Shown: positions 37,641-49,552, counted from the stretch's first letter. The stretch is DNA of 64,000 bases from Dama dama (GCF_033118175.1 NC_083714.1:5208001-5272000); one strand, 5' to 3'. Numbers and translations are program-made. The notes: generated from the letters alone by a model not told the origin.

Positions 37641-40600
37641 TCCCAATTGCCATGCCAAGACTCGAGGAGAATCCCGAGGTGTCCCTCGCACCTAGGCAGG
37701 AGTCCTGACGTCGCTGAAGAAACACGTGTCTGGAAGGGCCCTCTCTGTCGTAACTCGAGAATATACCACAGGTTCCGGCCGCAACTCAAGAAAAACAATG
37801 AGACTTCCCCCTCGCCGCGAGATGAGACCCGATTCCCCTGCACTGTGTGCAGAGGAATTCCGCGTTCCACATCAAACGTGAAAGGAGCCTTGATTTCCTT
37901 GATGGCACTCCAGAGAAAACCCAAGATCACTGTCTCAAGTCTAGAGGGATCCTGAGGTGACTGGAGCAACACGAAAGGTCTCCGTGGACCCCAAATCAAC
38001 TCGAGATGAGAGCTTAGTCCCTGGCTTCGACTCAAGAGGAATACCAACTTTCCACAAGCACCTCAAGAGGAGGCTTCTCTCAGCTACAGGTATGTGAGAG
38101 GGACCCTGAGTTGCTGACCTCAAGTGGAATGGACACCGAGATTGTCTGACTCGAAGTAAGGGTGGATATCCCAACAGTGAATTGAATGCAGGCTCGTCTT
38201 GCATCTCCCAAGACGAAGGGATGTCTGAATCCCCTGTGGAGACCACAGAGAAAGACCTAGTTCTCCGCCTCATCGTGACCGGGTCCTGAAATCCTTTGAA
38301 AACGCAAGAGGTCTGCGGAGATCAACGCTTCCAAAGGAGACGATGCCTGACTCCTCTTGAAAATGGATAGGAGTCCCAGGATCCCTGTGGTACGTGGAAA
38401 GGGACCCTGGGTCTCCCGCCTCACGTGGAGACGCGTCCCAATTGCCATGCCAAGACTCCAGGAGAATCCCGAGGTGTCCCTCGCACCTAGGCAGGAGTCC
38501 TGACGTCGCTGAACAAACACGTGTCTGGAAGGGCCCTAACCGTCGTAATTCGAGAATATACCCCAGGTTCCGGCCGCAACTCGAGAAAAACCATGAGACT
38601 TCCCCCTCGCCGCGAGATGAGGCCCGATTCCCCTGCACTGCGTGCAGAGCAATTCCGTGTTCCACATCAAACGTGAAAGGAGCCTTGATTTCCTTGATGG
38701 CACTCCAGAGAAAACCCAAGATCACTGTCTCAAGTCTAGAGGGATCCTGAGGTCACTGGAGCAACATGAAAAGTCTCCGTGGACACCAAATCAACTCGAG
38801 ATGAGAGCTTAGTCCCTGGCTTCAACGCAAGAGGAATACCAACTTTCCACAAGCACCTCAAGAGGAGGCTTCTCTTAGCTACAGGTATGTGAGAGGGACC
38901 CTGAGTTTGTGGCCTCAAGTGGAATGGACACCGAGATGCTCTGACTCGAAGTAAGGCCGGATATCCCTGCAGTGAATTGAATGCAGGCTCGTCTTGCATC
39001 TCCCAAGACGAAGGGATGTCTGAATCCCCTGAGGAGACCACAGAGAAAGACCTAGTTCTCGCAACATCGTGACCGGAGGACTCACATCCTTTGAAAACTC
39101 GAGAGGTCCACGGAGATCAATGCTTCCAAAGGAGACGATGCCTGACTCCTCTTCAAAAAGGATAGGAGTCCCAGGATCCCTGTGGCACGTGGAAAGGGAC
39201 CCTGCGTCTCCCGCCTCACGTGGAGACGCGTCGCAGTTGCCATGCCAAGACTCGAGGAGAATCCCGAGGTGTCCCTAGCACCTAGGCAGGAGTCCTGATG
39301 TCGCTGAACAAACACGTGTCTGGAACGGCCCTCCCCGTCGTAACTCAAGAATATACCCCAGGTTCCGGCCACAACTCGAGAAAAACCATGAGACTTCCAT
39401 CTCGCCGCGACATGAGGCCAGATTCCACTGCACTGCGTGCAGAGCAATTCCGTGTTCCACATCAAACGAGAAAGGAGCCTTGATTTCCTTGATGGCACTC
39501 CAGAGAAACCCAAGATCACTGTCTCAAGTCTAGAGGGATCCTGAGGTCACTGTAGCAACAAGAAAGGAATCCGTGGACCCCAAATCAACTCGAGATGAGA
39601 GCTAAGTCCCTGGCTTCCACTCAAGAGGAATACCAACTTTCCACAAGCACCTCAAGAGGAGGCTTCTCTCAGCTACAGGTATGTGAGAGGGACCCTGAGT
39701 TTGTGGCCTCAAGTGGAATGGACACCGAGATGCTCTGACTCGAAGTAAGGCCTTATATCCCTGCATTGAATTGAATGCAGGCTCGTCTTGCATCTCCCAA
39801 GACTAAGGGATGTCTAAATCCCCTGTGGAGACCACAGAGATAGAACTAGTACTCCGCCTCATCGCGACCGGAGGCCTCACATCCTTTGAAAATTCGAGAG
39901 GTCCGCGGAGATCAATGCTTCCAAAGGAGACGATGCCTGACTCCTCTGGAAAATGGATAGGAGTCCCAGGATCCCTGTGGCACGTGGAAAGGGGCCCTGG
40001 GTCTCCCGCCTGACGTGGAGACGCGTCCCAATTGCCATGCCGAGACTCGAGGAGAATCCTGGGTGTCCCTCCCACCTAGGCAGGAATCCTGAGGTCGCTG
40101 AACAAACACGTTTCTGGAAGGGCCCTCCCCGTCGTAACTCAAGAATATACCCCAGGTTCCGGCCGCAACTCGCGAAAAACCATGAGACTTCCCCCTCGCC
40201 GCGAGATGAGGCCCGATTCCCCTGCACTGCGTGCAGAGCAATTCCGTGTTCCACATCAAACGAGAAAGGAGCCTTGATTTCCTTGATGGCACTCCAGAGA
40301 AACCCAAGATCACTGTCTCAAGTCTAGAGGGATCCTGAGGTCACTGGAGCAACATGAAAGGGCTCCGTGGACCCCAAATAACGCGATATCAGTGCTTAGT
40401 CCCTGGCCTCGACTCAAGAGGAATACCAACTTTCCACAAGCACCTCGAGAGGAGGCTTCTCTCAGCTACATGTATGTGAGAGTTACCCTGAGTTTGTGGC
40501 CACAAGTGGAATGGACACCGAGAGGCTCTGACTCGAAGTAAGTCTTGATATCCCTGCAGTGAATTCAATGCAGGCTCGTCTTGCATCTCCCAAGACGAAG

Positions 40601-43600
40601 GGATGTCTGAATCCCCTGTGGAGACCACAGAGAAAGAACTAGTTCTCCGCCTCATCGCGACCGGAGGCCTCACATCCTTTGAAAACTCGAGAGGCCCGCG
40701 GAGATCAATGCTTCCAAAGGAGAAGATGCCTGACTCCTCTTGAAAATGGATAGGAGTCCCAGCATCCCTGTGGCAGGTGGAAAGGGGCCCTTGGTCTCCC
40801 GCCTCACGTGGAGACGCGTCCCAATTGCCATGCCAAGACTCGAGGAGAATCCCGAGGTGTCCCTCGCACCTAGGCAGGAGTTCTGACGTCGCTGAACAAA
40901 CACATGTCTGGAAGGGCCCTCATCCGTCGTAACTCGAGAATATACCCCAGGTTCCGGCTGCAACTCGAGAAAAACCATGAGACTTCCCCCTCGCCGCGAG
41001 ATGAGGCCCGATTCCCCTGCACTGCGTGCAGAGCAATTCCTTGTTCCACATCAAACGTGAAAGGAGCCTTGATTTCCTTGATGGCACTCCATACAAAACC
41101 CAAGATCACTGTCTCAAGTCTAGAGGGATCCTGAGGTCAATATAGCAACAAGAAAGGGCTCCGTGGACCCCAAATCAACTGGAGATGAGAGCTTAGTCCC
41201 TGGCTTCGACTCAAGGGGAATACCAACTTTCCACAAGCACCTCAAGAGGAGGCTTCTCTCAGCTACAGGTATGTGAGAGGGACCCTAAGTTTGTGGCTTC
41301 AAGTGGAATGGACACCGAGACGCTGTGACTCGAAGTAAGGCCGGATATCCCTGCAGTGAATTGAATGCAGCCTCGTCTTCCATCTCCCAAGACGAAGGGA
41401 TGTCTGAATCCCCTGTGGAGACCACAGAGAAAGAACTAGTTCTCCGCCTCATCGCGACCGGAGGCCTCACATCCTTTGAAAACTCGAGAGGTCCGCGGAG
41501 ATCAATGCTTCCAAAGGAGACGATGCCTGACTCCTCTTGAAAATGGATAGGAGTCCCAGGATCCCTGTGGCACGTGGAAAGGGACCCTGGGTCTCCCGCC
41601 TGACGTGGAGATGCGTCCCAATTGCCATGCCGAGACTCGAGGAGAATCCTGGGTGTCCCTCCCACCTAGGCAGGAGTCCTGAGGTCGCTGAACAAACACG
41701 TTTCAGGAAAGGCCCTCCCCGTCGTAACTCGAGAATATACCCCAGGTTCCGGCCGTAACTCGAAAAAAACCATGAGATTTCCGCCTCGCCGTGAGATGAG
41801 GCCCGATTCCCCTGCACTGCGTGCAGAGCAATTCCGTGTTCCACATCAAACGTGATAGGAGCCTTGATTTCCTTGATGACACTCCAGAGAAAAACCAAAA
41901 TCACTGTCTCAAGTCTAGAGGCATCCTGAGGTCACTGTAGCAACAAGAAAGGGCTCCGTGGACCACAAATCAACTCGAGATGAGAGCTTAGTCCCTGGCT
42001 TCGACTCAAGAGTCATACCAACTTTCCACAAGCACCTCAAGAGGAGGCTTCTCTCAGCTAAAGGTATGTGAGAGGGACCCTGAGTTTTTGGCCTCAAGTG
42101 GAATGGACACCGAGATGCTCTGACTCGAAGTAAGGCCAGATATCCCTGCAGTTAATTGAATGCAGGCTCGTCTTGCATCTCCGAAGACAGAGGGACGTCT
42201 GAATCCCCTGTGGAAACCACAGATAAAGACCTAGTTCTCCACCTCATCGCGACCGGAGGCCTCACATCCTTTGAAAACTCTAGAGGCCGGCGGAGATCAA
42301 TGCTTCCAAAGGAGACGATGCCTGACTCCTCTTGAAAATGGATAGGAGTCCCAGGATCCCTGTGGCACGTGGAAAGGGACACTGAGTCTCCCGCCTCATG
42401 TGGAGTCGCGTCCCAATTGCCATGCCAAGACTCGAGGAGAATCCCGAGGTGTCCCTAGCACCTAGGCAGGAGTCCTGATGTCGCTGAACAAACACGTGTC
42501 TGGGAGCGTCCTCCCCGTCGTAACTCGAGAATATACCCCAGGTTCCCGCTGCAACTAGAGAAAAACCATGAGACTTCCCCCTCCCCGCGAGATGAGGCCC
42601 GATTCCCCTGCACTGCGTGCAGAGAAATTCCGTGTTCCACATCAAACGTGAAAGGAGCCTTGATTTCCTTGATGGCACTCCAGAGAAACCCCAAGATCAC
42701 TGTCTCAAGTCTAGAGGGATCCTGAGGTCACTGGAGCAACAAGAAAGTGCTCCGTGGACCCAAAATCAACTCGAGATGAGAGCTTAGTCCCTGGCTTCGA
42801 CTCAAGAGGAATACCACGTTTCCACAAGCACCTCAAGAGGAGGCTTCTCTCAGCTACAGGGATGTGAGAGGGACCCGCAGTTTGTGGCCTCAAGTGGAAT
42901 GGACACCGAGATGCTCTGACTCGAAGTAAGACCGGATATCCCTGCAGTGAATTGAATGCAGGCTCGTCTTGCATCTCCCAAGATGAAGGGATGTCTGAAT
43001 CCCCTGTGGAGACCACAGAGAAAGACCTAGTTCTCCCTCTCATCGCGACCGGAGGCCTCACATCCTTTGAAAATTCAAGAGGTCCACAGAGATCAACGCT
43101 ATCAAAGGAGACGATTCCTGACTCCTCTTGAAAATGGGTAGGAGTCCCAGCATCCCTGTGCCACGTGGAAAGGGACTCTGGGGCTCCCGCCTCACGTGGA
43201 GACGCGTCCCAATTGCCATGCCAAGACTCGAGGAGAATCCCGAGGTGTCCCTCGCACCTAGGCAGGAGTCCTGACGTCGCTGAACAAACACATGTCTGGA
43301 AGAGCCCTCCCCGTCGTAACTCGAGAATATACCCCAGGTTCCGGCCGCAACTCGAGGAAAACCATGAGACTTCCGCCTCTCCTCGAGATGAGGCCCGATT
43401 CCCCTGCACTGCGTGCAGAGCAATTCCGTGTTTCATATCAAACGTGAAAGGAGCCTTGATTTCCTTGATGGCACTCCAGAGAAAACCCAAGATCACTGTC
43501 TCAAGTCTAGAGGGATCCTGAGGTCACTGGAGCAACACGAAAGGGCTCCGTGGAACCCAAATCAACTCGAGATGAGAGCTTAGTCCCTGGCTTCGACTCA

Positions 43601-44898
43601 AGAGGAATACCAACTTTCCACAAGCACCTCAAGAGGAGGCTTCTCTCAGCTACAGGTATGTGAGAGGGACCCTGAGTTTGTGGCCTCAAGTGGAATGGAC
43701 ACCGAGATGCTCTGACTCGAAGTAAGGCCGGATATCCCTGCAGTGAATTGAATGCAGGCTCGTCTTGCATCTCCCAAGACGAAGGGATGTCTGAATCCCC
43801 TGTGGAGACCACAGAGAAAGACCTAGTTCTCCCTCTCATCGCGACCGGAGGCCTCACATCCTTTGAAAACTCGAGAGGTCCGCAGAGATCAATGCTTCCA
43901 AAGGAGACGATGCCTGACTCCTCTTGAAAATGGGTAGGAGTCCCAGGAACCCTGTGGCACGTGGAAAGGGAACCTGGGTCTCCCGCCTCACGTGGAGACG
44001 CGTCCCAATTGCCATGCCAAGACTCGAGGAGAATCCCGAGGTGTCCCTCGCACCTAGACAGAGTCCTGACATCGCTGAACAAACACGTGTCTGGAAGGGC
44101 CCTCCCCGTCGTAACTCGAGAATATACCCCAGGTTCCGGCCGCAACTCGAGAAAAACCATGAGATTTCCCCCTAGCCGCGAGATGAGGCCCGATTTCCCT
44201 GGACTGGCTGCAGAGCAATTCCGTGTTCCACATCAAACGTTAAAGGAGCCTTGATTTCCTTGATGGCACTCCAGAGAAAACCCAAGATCACTGTCTCAAG
44301 TCTAGAGGGATCCTGAGGTTACTGTAGCAACACGAAATGGCTCCGTGGACCCCAAATCAACTCGAGATGAGAGCTTAGTCCCTGGCTTCGACTCAAGAGA
44401 AATAACAACTTTCCAGGAGCACCTCAAGAGGAGGCTTCTCTCAGCTAAAGGTATGTGAGAGGGACCCTGAGTTTGTGGCCTCAAGTGGAATGGACACCGA
44501 GATACTCTGACTCGAAGTAAGCCCGGATATCCCTGCAGTGAATTGAATGCAGGCTCGTCTTGCATCTCCCAAAACGAAGGGATGTCTGAATACCCTGTGG
44601 AGGCCACAGAGAAAGACCTAGTTCTCCGCCTCATTGCGACCGGAGGCCTCACATCCTTTGAAAACTCGAGAGGTCCGCAGAGATCAGTGCTTCCAAAGGA
44701 GACGATGCCTGACTCCTCTTGAAAATGTGTAGGAGTCCCAGGATCCCTGTGGCACGTGGAAAGGGAACCTGGGTCTCCCGCCTCACGTGGAGACGCGGCC
44801 CATTTGCCATGCCAAGACTCGAGGAGAATCCCGAGGTTTCCCTCGCACCTAGGCAGGAGTCGTGACGTCGTTGAACAAACACGTGTCTGGAAGAGCCC

Positions 44899-45370
44899 AG
44901 CCTCATTCTCCAGTTCCTTTATAAAAGCAGTGAGTGTGAGACATCACTAGGAGAAAAGCAGACGTTTAATAACTTGTATACCTCCTCTATATAGGGGAAC
45001 TATCCAGGAAACCTACGTCACTTCCTGAGATGTCCAAAGGCATCACCTCACATACGATCTTTAGAGAAAAATAAAAGGAAGACCTTGGGGAAAGGGGAAG
45101 CCTGTTGTGACAGGTTATCATGCAAACATAGTGAAGAGGTGTATGATTGTTGCAGATTTAAGTCAGACCTCTCCACTGATAAGAATTACTGGAGAGTTAC
45201 TTGTCATCTACTTCTGGTGCAAAGAGGGATAGCCATTAAATATGTAGAGTTCTCTGTTGTAAATGTCCTTCACAAAAGGGCAATCGCTACTGAGCTTTCC
45301 GAGATTTCTGTTTTTTTCTTTTTAAAAACTAGACTGAAATAATCCTTATGCCAGAGGGGCATATTTGGGG
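44899..45370. other. Unassigned sequence at the satellite edge
   Basis: The satellite stops abruptly after GTCTGGAAGAGCC. This stretch is AT-richer and has no repeated unit. It contains CTTTATAAAAGCAGTGAG near 44919 and an AATAAA at about 45069. It could be part of an endogenous-retrovirus or other old retroelement, but I cannot assign it. An 85-codon frame (45085-45342) has no recognisable domain. Confidence 0.4.
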
Positions 45371-45761
45371 GAGGCATATTCTACTCATCTTGACATGGAC
45401 ATACCCCACTTCACTTATGCATTCATCTGGTGAAAGATATCCTGGTTTTTTTTTTCCAATTTTTTAGCTATTAGGGTTAGGGTTATAGTGCTGCTGTGCA
45501 TAATTGCACCCTTGTTTGAATTTTAAATAATTTTTCAAAACAGTTTACAACACTGAACACATGCTTGTTGGATCCAGTGGTTTGGCTTTGGAAAACAATT
45601 CTCAGCTGTGTTATAAAGTGGCTGTACATACATCCCACCAGCAGTGAGGGAGACGTCTTGTTCCTTACCCTCCAGCAATTGATATTATGATGTATATGGA
45701 ATGTAGCAGTCCTAATAAGTGTGGTGTGATACCTCATGATTTTAACTCGATGTTCCCTATC
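45371..45761 (-). mobile_element. Diverged L1 3'-region fragment
   Basis: Words typical of the reverse strand of an L1 3' portion: ATCCCACCAGCAGTGAGGG near 45633 and GTGGTGTGATACCTCATGATTTTAA near 45721 (cited in part). Strongly diverged. It contains the telomere-like motif TTAGGGTTAGGGTTA at 45471-45485. Confidence 0.6.
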
Positions 45762-47470
45762 TCAGTTCATTTCAGTTCAGTTGCTCAGTTGTGTCTCACT
45801 CTTTGTGACCCCATGAACTGCAGCACGCCAGGCTTCCCTGTCCATCACCAACTCCCAGAGCTTTCTCAAACTCATGTCCATCGAGTCGATGATGCCATCC
45901 AACCATCTCATTCTCTGTCGTCCCCTTCTCCTCCTGCCTTCAATCTTCCCCAGCATCAGGGTCTTTTCCAGTGAGTCAGTTCTATGCATCAGGTGGCCAA
46001 AGTATTGGAACTTCAGCTTCAGCATCAGTCCTTCCAATGAATATTCAGGGTTGATTTTCTAGGATGGACTGGTCGGATCTCCTTGCAGTCCAAGGGACTC
46101 TCAAGAGTCTTCTCCAACACCACAGTTCAAAAGGATAAATTCTCTGGCACTCAGCTTTCTTTATGGTCCAATTCTCACATCCATACGTGACTACTGGAAA
46201 AACCATTGCTTTGACTAGACGGACATTGGTCAGCAAAGTAATGTCTCTGCTTTTTAATATGTTGTCTAGGTTTGTCATAGCTTTTCTTCCAAAGAGCAAG
46301 CATCTTTGAATTTCATGGCTGCAGTCACCATCCACAGTGAGTTTGGACCCCAAGAAAATAAAGTCTCTCACTGTTTCCATTGTTTTCCCATCTATTTGCC
46401 ATGAAGTGATGGAACTGGATGCCATGATCTTCATTTTCTGGATGTTGACTTTTAAGCCTACCTTTTCACTCTACTCTTTCACTTTTATCAAGAGGCTCTT
46501 TAACTCCTCTTTGCTTTCTGCCATAAGGGTGGAGTCATCTGCACCTCTGAGTTTATTGATATTACTCCTGGCAATCTTGAATGAAGCTTTTGCTTTATCC
46601 AGCCCGGCATTTCTCGTGATGTACTCTGCATGTAAGTTAAATAAATAGGGTGGCAATATACAGTCTTGACATACTCCTTTCCCAATTTGGAATCAGTCCA
46701 GGGATCCATGTCAGGTTTTAACTGTTGCTTCTTGACATGGTTAAAGTTTTGCAGGAGGCAGATAAGGTTATCTGGTATTCCCATCTCTTTAAGAATTTCC
46801 TACAATTTGTTGTGATCCACACAGTCAAAGGCTTTACCATAGTCAATAAAGCAGAAGTAGATGTTTTTTTCTGGAATTTTCTTGCTTTTTTATGATCCAG
46901 CAGATGTTGGCAATTTGATCTCTGTTTCCTCTGCCTTTACTAAATCCAGCTTGAATATCTGGGAGTTCTTGGTTCATGGAATGTTGAAGTCTCACTTGGA
47001 GAATTTTGAGCATTACCTTGCTAGTATGTGAAATCAGTACAGTTTTGTGGTAGTTTGAACATTCTTTGGCATTGCCCATCTTTGCGATTGCAATGAAAAC
47101 AGATCTTTTCCAGTCCTGTGGCCACTGCTGAGTTTTCGAAATTCACTGGCAAATTGAGTGCAGCACTTTAACAGCATCATCTTTCAGGATTTCAAGTAGC
47201 TCAATTGGAATTCTTTCATCTTCACTAGCTTTCTTCATATTGATGCTTCCTAAGGCCCACTTGACTTCACACTCTAGGATGTCTGACTCTAGGTGAGTGA
47301 TAAAATCATCATGGTTATCTGAGTCATTAAGATCTTGTTTGTGTAGTTCTTCTGTGTATTCTTGCCACCACTTCTTAGTATCTTCTGCTTCAATTAGCTT
47401 CATACCATTCATGTCCTTTACTGTGCCCATTTTTGCATGAAATGTTCCTTGGTAGCTCTAATTTTCTTTG
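45762..47470 (-). mobile_element. BovB (RTE) LINE, 5'-truncated, minus strand
   Basis: Reverse-strand frames carry BovB reverse-transcriptase fragments: WWQEYTEELHKQDL (from 47430), NYHKTVLISHTSKVMLKILQ and NICWIIKK (from 47079), then TYGCENWTIKK (46434 downward) and the terminal REAWRAAVHGVTKSETQLSN (to 45777). The 3' end has the usual GTTGCTCAGTTGTGTCTCAC wording near 45780. Several frameshifts make it non-coding. BovB is a retroelement abundant in ruminants, which supports the host assignment. Confidence 0.92.
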
Positions 47471-48094
47471 CACATATTCGAGTATTGTAACTGGGATGGA
47501 TAGAAAATGTTCAGGAGCAGCTAGCCTGGAGATCAGGCAGCATTTACTTAAAGATGCCTCTGTGTGGTCCCTCAGGTTCCCACTGAGGACCCTCTTTGTG
47601 GGAGTAGAGGTGGGTGGTGGAGAGGGTGGAATAGAGGGTGGGGAGGGTGGAGGTTGGGTGGCAGGGTGGAGGAGGGGTTAGGGTGGTTGGAGGAGGGGTG
47701 GGAGTGTGTAAGGGCTGCTGTTTGCATGTACATCCCCCCCCACCCCGACGATCTTCAGAATTGCTCATTGGTGTAGCAAGCGTCTTAATTGGGTTTTCAC
47801 CTGTGTCACTGATGGGTTCTTAATGAGCAATGTGAACAGTGACATTAAATGTCCTGTCAGGACTAGATACTTACTACACCACGTCTACATGTGTAAGACC
47901 CTGGGGAGGCATGTGCAGCCTGTACTCCTAGGGACAGGCTTCAGACTTGACCCCTCAACATTCTGGAGTCCATCCACAGCTTTAGCATCTCTGAGGGCCC
48001 AGTGTTGACTCTAAGGATTCCATAATCCAGCCCCCATCTGCCTTTCGTGAGACCCACACTTCTAGGATCCTACAGAGCAGAAGCTGTGTGAGTT
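47471..48094. other. Unassigned non-repeat region with a G-rich tract
   Basis: No gene is recognised. Short open frames here mostly read through the G-rich tract at 47610-47705 and are low complexity. Confidence 0.4.
47610..47705 (+). repeat. G-rich low-complexity tract with G-quadruplex potential
   Basis: Dense GGTGGG, GGAGAGGG and GGAGGGG runs on the plus strand, with many sets of G-runs separated by 1-5 bases, followed by a C-run near 47735. Such tracts can form G-quadruplexes on the G strand. Confidence 0.75.
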
Positions 48095-48400
48095 CTCTGT
48101 GGCTTCTCTAACAAATGACCACATGTTGGGTGGTTTAAAACAATAGGAGTTCATCCTAAAACTCCTGGAGACCAGACACCCGAGATCAAGGTGGTTCAGG
48201 ACTGAGATCCCTCCAGAGGCTCCAGGATAGGGTGTCTCCTGCCTTTTCCAGCTTTGGGGGCTCCAGTGGTCCCTGGGTTTGTGGCCCTCTCCTTCCCAAC
48301 TCTGCCTCCATCTTCACGAGGCTTCTCGTCTGTGTCCTCTTTCATCTCTTATAAGGGTACCTGTTGAACTTGGCTCTGTGATCATCTGCCAAGTTTTGAA
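48095..48400 (+). mobile_element. Old interspersed repeat (family not assigned)
   Basis: Resembles a common mammalian repeat whose better-preserved relative lies at 53955-54420: GTGGCTTCTCTAACAAATGACC, AACAATAGGAGTTCATCC, CTGCCTCCATCTTCACGAGG and TCTTATAAGGGTACC occur in the same order. I do not name the family. Confidence 0.45.
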
Positions 48401-48479
48401 TTCTTGTTCGTTGACCACCCCAGGAGACTTCTTGAGGGGTGTTGTTTTTCACTTATAGCCCCCCGGACCTTGTGAATAT

Positions 48480-48675
48480 TAAGTGCATGGAAAGATTGAA
48501 GGCGGGAGGAGAAGGGGACGACAGAGGATGAGATGGTCGGATGGCATCACCGACTCAATGCACATGAGTTTGAGCAAGCTCCGGGAGTTGGTGATGGACA
48601 GGGAAGCCTGGCATGCTGCAGTCCATAGGGTCGCAAAGAGTCAGATACGACTGAGCATTCGAACTGCACTGAACA
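48480..48675 (+). mobile_element. Bov-A / BovB 3'-end fragment
   Basis: Encodes the terminal BovB peptide wording (KIEGGRRRGRQRMRWSDG... LVMDREAWHAAVH) and ends with GGGTCGCAAAGAGTCAGATACGAC-like sequence, the shared 3' end of BovB and Bov-A SINEs. Confidence 0.88.
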
Positions 48676-48769
48676 CAACCGTAGAGTTGCTGTTATAAAA
48701 AATGGCCACAAGGTGTCAGCATGTCTTCATGTCCCTCTTTTTATTCCTTTTTCTGTGCATTCCTTGTTT

Positions 48770-49310
48770 TATTTTGGAGTAGGGTTGATTTCCGATACTG
48801 TGTTTGTTTCAGAAGTATGGGAGCTTGATTCAGTGATACACAGACGTTTATCAATTCTTTTTTGGGTTCATTTTCCCAAGATAGAGGTTTACAGTGTCTC
48901 CAGTACGCTGCCTTTGCTGTTCAACAGTTTCTTTTTTCCTGATGATCTGTTTGATGTATATTAATGTCTGTTTGTTCCTTGCAAACTCTTCATTTATCCT
49001 ACATCCCTAACTTTTTTTTTTTTTAATAATCAGAAGTTGGTTTTCTAAGTTTGTGAGTCTGTTTCTACTGCGTAAATTCCTACATTTGCATCAGTTTCAA
49101 GAAGATATCTGTCAGTGATACCTTGTGATGTTTGTCTTTCTCTCTCGGCCTTCCTCTACTTAGTATGGTAATCACTCTACCCATCCACGCTGTTGTCACT
49201 GGCATTATAACATTCTGATTCAGGGCTGGATAGCTTTGCAGTATAGAGGTGTACCATTCTGTCTTCATTTTCCTGTCTATGGATCACTTGGTTGAATTTG
49301 TTGCAGGGAG
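48770..49310 (-). mobile_element. Diverged L1 3'-untranslated-region fragment
   Basis: Matches the reverse-strand wording of old artiodactyl L1 3' ends: GTTTGTTTCAGAAGTATGGG, TTGATTCAGTGATACACAG, CTACTTAGTATGGTAATCAC, CCATCCACGCTGTTGTC and GTATAGAGGTGTACCATTC occur in order. Confidence 0.7.
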
Positions 49311-49321
49311 AAGGAAAAAAA

Positions 49322-49552
49322 GGGCTTCCCTGGTGGCTCAGCCAATAAAGAATCTGCTTGCCAATGCAGGAGATGCAGGTTCAATCCCTGAGTGGGTAAG
49401 ATCCTCTGGAGAAGGGAAAGGCAACCCACTCCAGTCTTCTTGCCTGGAGAATCCCAAGGACAGAGGAGCCTGGTGGGCTACAGGTCATGGGGTCACAAAG
49501 TGTTGGACACGACTGAAGTGACTGAGAATGCGTGCAAAGGGGAAAAAAAAAA
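49322..49552 (+). mobile_element. Bov-tA SINE (tRNA-derived head plus Bov-A tail)
   Basis: Starts GGGCTTCCCTGGTGGCTCAG (tRNA-derived promoter region with AGGTTCAATCC as the B-box-like segment), continues CTCTGGAGAAGGGAAAGGC and TTGCCTGGAGAATCCCAAGG, and ends GGACACGACTGAAGTGACTG with an A-rich tail at 49542-49556. Ruminant-specific RNA polymerase III SINE. Confidence 0.95.

Larger units (their letters stand above)
29636..44898. repeat. Satellite I-type simple tandem array, ~796-bp monomers (about 19 copies)
   Basis: The GACACCGAGAT landmark falls at 30204, 31000, 31768, 32562, 33357 (variant), 34153, 34948, 35744, 36540, 37336, 38132, 38927, 39721, 40514, 41311, 42106, 42902, 43698 and 44493. 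Spacing is 793-797 bp except one of 768. Each monomer divides into ~26 subunits of ~30-31 bp. Monomers are more diverged from each other than the HOR copies are, though neighbouring pairs can be nearly identical. The same family occurs left of the L1, so the array was split by that insertion. The monomer length fits ovine/caprine or muntjac-type satellite I. Antisense frames of ~261 residues recur but change or break between monomers. Confidence 0.93.

Noticed and set aside
30013..43496. Recurrent minus-strand open frames of up to 261 residues, one per 796-bp satellite monomer, suggesting a repeated gene family
   Set aside because: They recur only because the satellite recurs. Many monomers break the frame, both strands have similar frames, and no domain, splice or promoter signal is present. 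Low stop density in GC-rich satellite explains them.
1..44898. CRISPR-like array of regular ~30-bp repeats
   Set aside because: Subunits are contiguous and diverged with no unique spacers, and the context is mammalian satellite.
29636..44898. CENP-B box in satellite monomers
   Set aside because: The nearest match (CTCGAAGTAAGGCCGGA) fails the core TTCG and CGGG positions, so no canonical box can be claimed.
49322..49400. tRNA gene
   Set aside because: The tRNA-like promoter segment belongs to a Bov-tA SINE and does not form a complete cloverleaf.
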